Assembly: GCA_049509675.1 (NCBI GenBank)
Contig: JBEKZQ010000048.1
Span: forward strand, 1-18,889
DNA from: JBEKZQ01 sp049509675
Lineage (GTDB): Bacteria; Planctomycetota; Planctomycetia; Pirellulales; Thermoguttaceae
DNA length: 18,889 nucleotides
Reading direction: 5' to 3'
Shown here: positions 6,016 through 11,824 of the stretch, in pieces
Layout: each line of letters starts with the position of its first letter
How positions within the stretch are numbered: position 1 is the first letter of the stretch
Translations under genes and position numbers: made by a program
The notes under the pieces: model-generated
Database searches by the model: none
The model's input: the letters and a program-made list of their open reading frames with translations, nothing else
Told to the model about the DNA's origin: nothing

Positions 6016-6253
6016 GGCCGGCCGCCTTCTTGAACCATTGCTGTTGTTCCACTAGCCCGGAAGTAGGCCGGGGTGCGCGGGGTGGCAGTCGGTAGTCGGC
6101 CTCGCCGCAAAGCAGCGCAATGGCGCGCTGCGCGTCCATTTGGCGCAACTCCGCCCGCCGCAGACGCTCCATATCTGGCCCGGCCTTCTGCCACGCCTGA
6201 ACCCAACGGCGTCCCAGGGCCACTTCTTCAGGCGTCCAATTCTTTAGGTCCAT
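6008..6253 (-). CDS. Small protein paired with the nucleotidyltransferase (possible antitoxin)
   Basis: The protein has 81 residues with an ATG at 6253; its stop overlaps the GTG of the next gene by 8 nt, so the two are translationally linked. It is rich in charged residues and mainly helical in appearance (WTPEEVALGRRWVQAWQ, MERLRRAELRQMDAQRAIALL). It has no membrane segment and no recognisable DNA-binding motif. No clear Shine-Dalgarno precedes the start. A TAGAAT box lies about 8-10 nt upstream, so the transcript could be nearly leaderless. Only 28 bp separate it from the GGGTGCCAC element C. I do not recognise a named family; the antitoxin role rests on gene order alone. Confidence 0.65.
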   Translation of the reverse strand: MDLKNWTPEEVALGRRWVQAWQKAGPDMERLRRAELRQMDAQRAIALLCGEADYRLPPRAPRPTSGLVEQQQWFKKAAGRD

Positions 6254-6281
6254 AAATCTATTCTATCATGATTGGCCCGCC

Positions 6282-6489
6282 GGGTGCCAGGCTTGCCAGT
6301 GGTCTTCTATGTCGGTTCTTGCAGCATTGAAGCGCCGGAAACCTCTCCGCGTGGTTCGTCGGCGAGCATGGAACGTATCCCCGGGGCGCGGAACAGTCTT
6401 GGGCTGTTGACCTCTCTCTCGCGCCACTGCTTTGGCAACTTCTCGCGGCAAGAGCCCTCCGACAGGGCACGGGCAAGCCCGTGCCACCC
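6282..6489 (-). mobile_element. MITE-like repeat of the GGGTGCCAC family, copy C
   Basis: This 208-bp element is bounded by GGGTGCC and GTGCCACCC. It is a close inverted-orientation relative of copy A (2825-3038), with the same internal blocks in the same order. No coding capacity is credible. It separates the toxin-antitoxin-like pair from the ExeA-like operon. Confidence 0.75.
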
Positions 6490-6504
6490 GCCCGCGACGG
6501 TAAG

Positions 6505-7323
6505 CTACTCCGGCGTCACGGCGACCAGTTCCTGGCACACGGCCTCCAGGTGCGCCGCAGAGATTGACGACCGCTCCTCGGCAAAACCGATCAACAGCGC
6601 CAGATCGCACAGGCGATTGATCTGCCGGGCGATGCCGTGCGTCAAGGCGTGCAGGGCGGCGAACGCCTCGGGCTCGAAGATATCGCGTTGCGCCCCGGCC
6701 ACGCGGAGCCGATGCTGGACGTAGGCGGCCGTCTCCTGCTCGGCCAGCGGCCGCAGAAGGCACTTTACGCCCAGACGCTCCTCCCATTGGGGCAGCCGGG
6801 CCAACATCGGCAGCACGCCCGGCGAGCCCGCCAGGAGCATGGTCAGCCCCGGCTGGCCGTCGTGCTCGAAATTCAAAAGCAGCCGCAAGGCCTCCAGGGT
6901 CTGAGCGTTGGCCAACAAGTGTGCCTCGTCGATCACCACCACGGCATGTTGCCGTTCTTGCGTGTTATCGCGCAGAAAGTGCTCGATGCGGCGGATGCTG
7001 TCTTGCACGCCGCCGCCGGAGGCGGTGGGAGAGCCGTCGAGTTGGTCGGCCAGGTAGGCCAGCAACTCGGCGGTGGACATCTGCGGAAAGACCACGTACA
7101 CCAAGGGCCGGAACTGTTCGCCCAACACGCTGCCGAGCATTCTGGTCAACAGCGTTTTGCCCGATCCGCACGGCCCGGCCAAGAGGGCCGCGCCGCGGCG
7201 ATTCTCGATCGCGTAACGCAGCTTCAAGAGGGCCGCCTGGTGCGATTCGCCCGGGTAGTAATAACGCGGCTCGACGTTGTTGTCGAACGGTTTTTCGCGG
7301 AGTTGCCAATAGGATTCGTACAT
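6505..7323 (-). CDS. ExeA/GspA-like AAA+ ATPase
   Basis: The protein has 272 residues. ATG 7323 is chosen because MYESYWQLREKPFDN is the usual start of this family (MYxxYxxLxxxPF), although the frame is open further upstream and only a weak AAGAAG lies before it. Walker A is GPCGSGKT (50-57), Walker B AVVVIDEAH (127-135), sensor-1-like LLAGSPG (163-169) and a sensor-2-like GIARQINRLCD (230-240). Relatives act as cytoplasmic ATPases in type II secretion assembly (ExeA), in exosortase-associated polysaccharide loci, or in transposition (TnsC/IstB-like). Its place as last gene of an operon with a ParA/CpsD-like ATPase and a membrane protein favours an envelope-export or polysaccharide role. No peptidoglycan-binding domain is present, unlike full-length ExeA. 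Confidence 0.85.
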   Translation of the reverse strand: MYESYWQLREKPFDNNVEPRYYYPGESHQAALLKLRYAIENRRGAALLAGPCGSGKTLLTRMLGSVLGEQFRPLVYVVFPQMSTAELLAYLADQLDGSPTASGGGVQDSIRRIEHFLRDNTQERQHAVVVIDEAHLLANAQTLEALRLLLNFEHDGQPGLTMLLAGSPGVLPMLARLPQWEERLGVKCLLRPLAEQETAAYVQHRLRVAGAQRDIFEPEAFAALHALTHGIARQINRLCDLALLIGFAEERSSISAAHLEAVCQELVAVTPE

Positions 7324-7337
7324 GGTCTTCTTGCCGG

Positions 7338-7491
7338 TAAAAAGTTTCTTGACGGCGCCTCTTTGCACAACTCCCGCAGCCGCCAAGTGGTGTTGTAGTT
7401 CGGTCAGGCGTTCGGAGAAAAGTTCTGGATGACCCCTGTTTGCACAACTCCCGCCGCCGCCAGGCGACGTTGTACCTCGGCAAGGCGATCG
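7338..7491 (-). repeat. Degenerate 77-bp tandem duplication at the end of the ParA-like gene
   Basis: Two copies with 77-bp offset share GCGGGAGTTGTGCAAA and the flanking coding pattern. The distal copy encodes RLAEVQRRLAAAGVVQTGV, the last part of the ParA-like protein. The proximal copy, in the ATPase frame, reads RLTELQHHLAAAGVVQRGA. Because 77 is not a multiple of three, the second copy is in a different frame from the first, and the ParA-like gene stops at 7404 inside the duplicated region. Confidence 0.75.
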
Positions 7492-8552
7492 GAAACTGTC
7501 GTGCGACTGTCGTACACCAGCACCACGCCGTCCAAGCGGGCCGCCAAGCCGAGGGCAGAGGATCGTCTCCCCGCTTGTTCGTCGGCGGCCTCCAAAATGC
7601 CCAGGTCGATCAGCACCGCATCGTAATGTGCGGCAAGCGTTTCGAGATCGGCGGCCATCCGGGCCTCGTCCGGATACCCCGTCATTTCGCTCCGCTCGGC
7701 CGCGCACATGGGAAGGATCGACAGCCCGTCGGCGATCGATTCGATCACGACCTCTTCCAGCGGCAGGGCCTGGTGCAACACGTCTTCCCAGCCGACTTGG
7801 ACCGCCAGCCCCAACTGCCGGGCGAGCTGTGCTCGGGCCGGATCGGCATCGACCAGCACGACCCGCAGTCCGCGCTGCGCCAGAGATCGGGCCGCGACTT
7901 GCACCAGCGTGGTCGTTCCGGCTCCGAGTGCGGATCCGGTGAATCCCACGATCTTCCGGCCCGCTCGCAGGTTTGCGACCAGGGCTTCATTCAGCGGGTC
8001 CATATAGCGGATGGCGATGGTACACAGTCGATCACAGTCGGGCGAGAAAGCGAAATGGTCGACTTGCAGCGCGGGCCGCCAGGACTGTGCGGGCGGAGAA
8101 AAGGGGTCAGAACTATTTGTCTGTTGCGTGGCGAGGGAGACCTGCATTGCCCCCGCGGCCAAAAATAGTTCTGACCCCTTTTCATTCTGCGGATGCATCG
8201 GGATCGATGCGCGAAGCGGCGTCTGCGGATCGGCCGAAGAAGAAGTTTCGGATCTGCCAGGGATTTTCCCCCTCACCTTGGCCCTCTCCCGCGAGGGGAG
8301 AGGGAGATTCTGCAGCCGATGGCGGGGCGTGTTCGGCAGGGGGCGAACCGGTTTGGCCACCGCGGTGAAGAAGCTTTCGACTGTCACTTCCGGCTCCGCG
8401 GCGGTTGCTGCGGGCGCGGCAGGCGCAACCGGCTCCGGCGCAACCGGCGACTCGCTGACCACCACAGCACGAGGGCTGTCGGTCGGTGCAGTGGTCGGCG
8501 GGGCTTCCCGGCGCGTGAATGCCTTAATGAACGCTCTGTCCAGCGTCGTCAT
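7404..8552 (-). CDS. ParA/CpsD-like (BY-kinase type) P-loop ATPase with degenerate Walker A
   Basis: The protein has 382 residues. ATG 8552 has AGGA about 8 nt upstream and overlaps the previous gene by 29 nt. Residues 1-65 form an Ala/Pro-rich linker; 83-95 and 124-152 are encoded by inserted repeat elements. The ATPase domain starts near 198: IVGFTGSALGAGTTTL (201-216) stands where CpsD-type kinases have a Walker A, but the P-loop Lys is replaced by Thr. VVLVDADPARAQLA (231-244) matches the Walker A' region and DAVLIDLG (311-318) Walker B. No C-terminal Tyr cluster is seen. Relatives control polysaccharide chain length or positioning. Loss of the Lys suggests weak or regulatory nucleotide use, which is inference. 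A 77-bp duplication affects its end. Confidence 0.75.
   Translation of the reverse strand: MTTLDRAFIKAFTRREAPPTTAPTDSPRAVVVSESPVAPEPVAPAAPAATAAEPEVTVESFFTAVAKPVRPLPNTPRHRLQNLPLPSRERAKVRGKIPGRSETSSSADPQTPLRASIPMHPQNEKGSELFLAAGAMQVSLATQQTNSSDPFSPPAQSWRPALQVDHFAFSPDCDRLCTIAIRYMDPLNEALVANLRAGRKIVGFTGSALGAGTTTLVQVAARSLAQRGLRVVLVDADPARAQLARQLGLAVQVGWEDVLHQALPLEEVVIESIADGLSILPMCAAERSEMTGYPDEARMAADLETLAAHYDAVLIDLGILEAADEQAGRRSSALGLAARLDGVVLVYDSRTTVSDRLAEVQRRLAAAGVVQTGVIQNFSPNA
8098..8183. mobile_element. 86-bp MITE-like element inserted in frame in the ParA-like gene
   Basis: Perfect 21-bp inverted repeats, GAAAAGGGGTCAGAACTATTT (8098-8118) and its complement (8163-8183), flank a 44-bp centre. The GGGGTCAG-AACTATTT style termini are common in small elements moved in trans by Y1-type transposases. 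The element lies inside the linker of the ParA-like protein and keeps the frame open (residues about 124-152). Confidence 0.8.
8269..8304. repeat. CCCTCTCCC hairpin element inside the ParA-like gene
   Basis: CCCTCTCCC (8282-8290) pairs with GGGAGAGGG (8296-8304). It is preceded by CCCTCACC like the copy at 843-870. On the minus strand it encodes a Pro/Arg-rich stretch (residues about 83-95) without a stop. Confidence 0.7.
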
Positions 8553-9378
8553 AGTTGGTCCTGATGGGCGGTTTTTCGATGATGCCCTCAAATTGCGCCA
8601 CGCCCGGTTGCGGCCCAGTGGGCTGTTGCGATGCCTGCGGCGGTTGAGGGCTGCCATCGGGCGCGGGCATCAACGGATTCCCCTGCACGGTCCCCGGAAA
8701 AGCAGCACCAGGACCCACATTGCCAAAGCCCGCGCGGTTATCGGCACGGTAGGCATTGCGGACCATGTCACGCCCGCGGCCGGCGACCTCGGCTCGGTAG
8801 GCGGTTTGGAATTGGGGGGCCGAACCAGCGGCGCCGGGCAGACCGGCATGAGCGGCCGCTGCGGCGTGAGGATCGATCGCCGCATCGGCAATGGTCATGG
8901 GACGATTGCTGCTCACGGCCGGGGGCGCCGATTCGTCGGGCCCATTGGACGGCAGGACCACCGTGATGTTCGGTGTGGCGTCGGGCGCATTGGAGGAAGG
9001 CGCAGCAGCACTGCCAATCACGGCAGCCTTTTGCCCGGCCAGCATACTTGCGTCATGGGGGGCTGCCATCGAACCGGGCGTGGTGATGGGCCTGTTGGCG
9101 TGCGCGGTGAAGGGAAGGACAGCCGCCAACGCCACCAGGATGCCCCCGCCGACGATCAAAATGTTCGACGTCTTCTGACTCATGAGTCTGCCTTCCGAGT
9201 CGGCCGGCACCTCCTCGAACGCGTCCGGCGACTCGGCGGAGTCCAAATCGGGGATTTGGACATGCACCGGGAATTGGACAACTTCGGGCTCGGCCACGGC
9301 CGCCGTGGGCGTCGGTGCTTCTGACGCAAGACCATGCTCTTCAATAGGTTCCATCGCACTTGCTTGGCAACTTTGCAT
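8524..9378 (-). CDS. Single-pass membrane protein, first gene of the ATPase operon
   Basis: The protein has 284 residues. ATG 9378 is preferred because a perfect AGGAGG (9386-9391) lies 7 nt upstream. About 70 acidic, cytoplasmic-looking residues are followed by a transmembrane helix (NILIVGGGILVALAAVLPF, about 72-90). Then comes a Pro/Ala/Gly-rich, low-complexity exported part ending in TNYDDAGQSVH. The 3' end overlaps the ParA-like gene by 29 nt, so the two are coupled. The layout (N-cytoplasmic, one helix, long periplasmic tail) recalls the membrane partners of ExeA/GspB-type or polysaccharide co-polymerase systems. I do not recognise a conserved domain, so this is context only. Confidence 0.75.
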   Translation of the reverse strand: MQSCQASAMEPIEEHGLASEAPTPTAAVAEPEVVQFPVHVQIPDLDSAESPDAFEEVPADSEGRLMSQKTSNILIVGGGILVALAAVLPFTAHANRPITTPGSMAAPHDASMLAGQKAAVIGSAAAPSSNAPDATPNITVVLPSNGPDESAPPAVSSNRPMTIADAAIDPHAAAAAHAGLPGAAGSAPQFQTAYRAEVAGRGRDMVRNAYRADNRAGFGNVGPGAAFPGTVQGNPLMPAPDGSPQPPQASQQPTGPQPGVAQFEGIIEKPPIRTNYDDAGQSVH

Positions 9379-9516
9379 GCCCCGTCCTCCTGTCCTCACC
9401 AAAGCCCGCGCAGCGGCGGTTCGTCTGCGGGGTGTTATCGGTAAGGATTACGCCGATCTTGAGCATTAACGCGAGTTTGACGGTCGGGAAAACTGGGGGG
9501 CTTTGAAATTACCTGC

Positions 9517-9544
9517 TTGACAGGCGTTTTGCCGGCGGTAGCAT
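9517..9544 (+). promoter_or_regulatory. Sigma70-like promoter of the ThuA gene
   Basis: TTGACA (9517-9522), 16 nt, then TAGCAT (9539-9544), about 55 nt before the ATG at 9599. The -35 is a perfect consensus. It lies in the 220-bp divergent gap (9379-9598); I could not define the minus-strand promoter there. Confidence 0.55.
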
Positions 9545-9598
9545 GGAAGCCTGGCGAAAACCGAGTCATCCTGACACTCTCTTGAAAGGAACCGCACC

Positions 9599-10357
9599 AT
9601 GCGACGTCGCACTTCCCTGCTCGTTCTGTTGGGACTTCTGCCGGCCTTGTTTACGACAATGGGCCAAGCCGCCGACAAGCCCGCCAAGATCCGCGTCCTG
9701 CTCATTACCGGCGATGACGTGGACGTGCATCCGTGGCGCGTGACCACGGCGGCGGTGCGTGAGACGCTCGGCGCCACGGGCAAGTTCGACGTGAAGGTGT
9801 GTGAAGACCCATTGATCCTGGAGTCGCAGGCGGCCTTGAAGACCTACGACGTCATCTACTTCAACATTTTCGCCCGATCGCTCCCCGACTTGCCGCAGCA
9901 GGCCCAGCAGAATCTCTTGGATTTCGTCAAGGGCGGCAAGGGTTTCTTTGCCCAGCACCTAGCCAGCGCCTCGTTCCCGCACTGGGAGGAGTTCGGCAAG
10001 CTGTGCGGCCGGCGGTGGGTGATGGGGACCTCAGGCCACGGTCCGCGGAGCGTCTTTGAGGCCAGGATTGTCGACCACGAGCACCCGATTACCCGGGGTC
10101 TCGAGGATTTCAGCGCCGACGACGAGCTGTATGCCAAGCTGCAAGGCGACGGGCCGATCCACGTGCTGGTGGAGGCCCATTCCGACTGGAGCAAGAAGAC
10201 CGAGCCGTTGCTGTTCTGCGTGCAGTATGGCAAGGGCCGCGTGGTCCACAGCGCATTCGGTCACGACGGCAAGGCGTTGGCGAACCCCACCGTGCAGAAG
10301 TTCATCACGCGGGGCGTCCAGTGGGCGGCGCTTGGCAAGGTGAGCGAGGAGAAGTGA
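9599..10357 (+). CDS. Exported ThuA-domain protein
   Basis: The protein has 252 residues, with ATG 9599 preceded by AAAGGAA at about 8 nt. Residues 1-25 are a signal peptide: RRR, a hydrophobic core, and a likely cut after GQA. The rest matches the ThuA fold, a class-I glutamine-amidotransferase-like domain. Strand IRVLLITGDD (31-40), VHPWR (43-47), YDVIYFN (83-89), KGGKGFFAQH (111-120), DHEHPITRGL (159-168), ADDELYAKL (173-181) and GKGRVVHSAFGHD (211-223) are typical. ThuA proteins are linked to sugar metabolism (trehalose and related disaccharides in rhizobia) and are multiplied in planctomycetes, often with oxidoreductases. No partner gene is visible here. It converges on the sulfotransferase gene with a gap of only 14 bp. 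Confidence 0.9.
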   Translation: MRRRTSLLVLLGLLPALFTTMGQAADKPAKIRVLLITGDDVDVHPWRVTTAAVRETLGATGKFDVKVCEDPLILESQAALKTYDVIYFNIFARSLPDLPQQAQQNLLDFVKGGKGFFAQHLASASFPHWEEFGKLCGRRWVMGTSGHGPRSVFEARIVDHEHPITRGLEDFSADDELYAKLQGDGPIHVLVEAHSDWSKKTEPLLFCVQYGKGRVVHSAFGHDGKALANPTVQKFITRGVQWAALGKVSEEK

Positions 10358-10371
10358 CGCAGGGGGTTCGG

Positions 10372-11565
10372 TCACGAGACCAGTACGGATGGACTCGTCG
10401 ACGGAGCCGGGACCGCTGGCGGCGGCTCGGCATAGCCATAGCGCCGGATGTAGGGGCTCCAACGACGGCTGATCTCGGCTTCCAACTCCGGCGCCAGCCG
10501 ATAACGATTGGTCTGATAGTTGGCGTTCCTGGCGAAATAGGCCGTTAGGGCCGGCAGCACCTCCTGGAACTTGCCCAATCCGAGACGCTGGTAGACTGTC
10601 TCCATTTGCCCCAATGGATCGGCCACCAGGTCCTCGTAGCGGACTTGGCAAAAGTTCTCCGGAGGAATCAGATGGCGGTCGCGCTCGAAGACTTCGTACA
10701 TCTTCCGGAACGTTTCCAATACGTACTCTTCCAGGCCTTCGCCCGTGGGCGTCTGAAGCCCTTGGTCCGCGTAGAGCCGTTTCCAGAGATTGACGGTCGA
10801 AGGGAAGATGACATAGGGATTACGGATAATGTGTATGAAACGGGCGTTGGGAAACAACTCCAACAACACTTTGATGCGAAACGTGTGCGGCGGCGATTTC
10901 AATATGATCCGCTTGGGATTGCGGAGCGTGAGGCATTTCAGGAACCACAAGAAACCTCGTTTCCAGCGCGTGCGGCCCTCGGGCGTGGCGCGGTCCAAGG
11001 AGAAATACTCCTGGTCCTGCGGCGGCTCGTTGGGAAAGGCGATCGTCCGATAGGGCGACGGAAGCCCCAGATTGCACAGGGCGAACTCATCTTCCTGCGG
11101 ATGGTCCCAGCCGGCACTCATGTTGTCCATGGGGCGACGGTTCGGCAAGAGTACACCAAGGACCGGCCGAAAAAACCAGCCGGAGACCAGGAAATGGTTG
11201 GGGGCGAAACAGTCGTAGGTGTCGGGGAACGTGTGCCGCGCGTCCAGAACCAGCAACTCGTGCAGCAGCGTGGTTCCCGAACGCCAATGTCCGATCACGA
11301 AAATGGGCGGGTCCTTGATCGCCGTGCGGTCGATCTTCCGGCCCAGGAGAATCATTTGCATCAGCCAGAATAAGAAGTTGAATTGGCCGCAGATGGTGAC
11401 GACCAGGGCCATCAGCCAGCGTCGGGGGGCGATGCGACAACGATTCCGCAGCAAGAGGGTACACCATCCTCTGGGGTTCATCCCATCCCAAAAACGGGGG
11501 ATCCAGAACCGGTCCTGGTAGCCCGCGTTCTCCTCTGCGGATTTATGTGTTTCGTCGCCGGCCAT
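10372..11565 (-). CDS. Sulfotransferase family protein
   Basis: The protein has 397 residues. ATG 11565 has AGAGGAG 5-6 nt upstream. After about 85 residues including a hydrophobic stretch (LMALVVTICGQFNFLFWLMQ, 51-70), the PAPS-binding P-loop-like motif appears as PIFVIGHWRSGTTLLHELL (87-105). The 3'-phosphate motif follows as FIHIIRNPYVIFPSTVNLW (243-261, Arg 248 and Ser 256). EDEFALCN (158-165) and RYEDLVADP (309-317) are conserved in this Sulfotransferase_3-like group. Such enzymes move sulfate from 3'-phosphoadenylyl sulfate to a hydroxyl of a carbohydrate, lipid or small molecule; the acceptor cannot be predicted. The hydrophobic N-terminal segment suggests membrane association. A sulfatase-type FGE-domain protein occurs elsewhere in the window, but not close enough to link them. 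Confidence 0.9.
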   Translation of the reverse strand: MAGDETHKSAEENAGYQDRFWIPRFWDGMNPRGWCTLLLRNRCRIAPRRWLMALVVTICGQFNFLFWLMQMILLGRKIDRTAIKDPPIFVIGHWRSGTTLLHELLVLDARHTFPDTYDCFAPNHFLVSGWFFRPVLGVLLPNRRPMDNMSAGWDHPQEDEFALCNLGLPSPYRTIAFPNEPPQDQEYFSLDRATPEGRTRWKRGFLWFLKCLTLRNPKRIILKSPPHTFRIKVLLELFPNARFIHIIRNPYVIFPSTVNLWKRLYADQGLQTPTGEGLEEYVLETFRKMYEVFERDRHLIPPENFCQVRYEDLVADPLGQMETVYQRLGLGKFQEVLPALTAYFARNANYQTNRYRLAPELEAEISRRWSPYIRRYGYAEPPPAVPAPSTSPSVLVS

Positions 11566-11625
11566 CTCAACTCCTCTTGTCTAGATCACCTAACTTTACC
11601 ATTCGCTGGCGGTTTTGGGAACCGT

Positions 11626-11653
11626 ATCATAGCGGTCGCTGGTCCGCCGGCAA
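11626..11653 (-). promoter_or_regulatory. Sigma70-like promoter of the sulfotransferase gene
   Basis: On the minus strand TTGCCG (11648-11653), 16 nt, then TATGAT (11626-11631), about 60 nt upstream of the start codon. The -10 matches five of six consensus positions. Confidence 0.55.
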
Positions 11654-11685
11654 GGCAGATAATCGGACTGGACAGTGCGGTCGCT

Positions 11686-11716
11686 TTGCGATACTCTCCC
11701 CACCCTCTTTTATAGT
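11686..11716 (+). promoter_or_regulatory. Possible promoter of the flhA operon
   Basis: TATAGT (11711-11716) is a good -10. The best -35, TTGCGA (11686-11691), is 19 nt away, which is long. No sigma28 or sigma54 consensus was found. It lies about 110 nt upstream of flhA. Confidence 0.35.
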
Positions 11717-11757
11717 GTGAACGGTTTGTACTGATGCGATCCGTTCCCTATTGCTGC

Positions 11758-11785
11758 GGTTGGGATCATTTCAGACCGCGCAAAG
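11758..11785 (+). promoter_or_regulatory. 28-bp motif shared with 16221-16248, upstream of flhA
   Basis: This site agrees with 16221-16248 at 24 of 28 positions; shared blocks are GGATC, TTTCA, ACCG and GCAAAG. It ends 39 nt before the flhA start. The ends are dyad-like (GGTT...GACC). It may be an operator or a conserved 5' UTR element; no known site is recognised. Confidence 0.5.
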
Positions 11786-11824
11786 TATTAGGCTTGTAAT
11801 TGCCAACGGCGCGCCAAGAAACGG

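Noticed and set aside
7361..7453. The repeated TTTGCACAACTCCCGC blocks as operator sites
   Set aside because: They lie in coding sequence and are explained by the 77-bp duplication of the gene end.
8011..9324. A 437-codon plus-strand frame across the ParA-like and membrane protein genes
   Set aside because: Composition is low-complexity and it crosses mobile repeats; the minus-strand genes have ribosome binding sites, domains and coupled overlaps.
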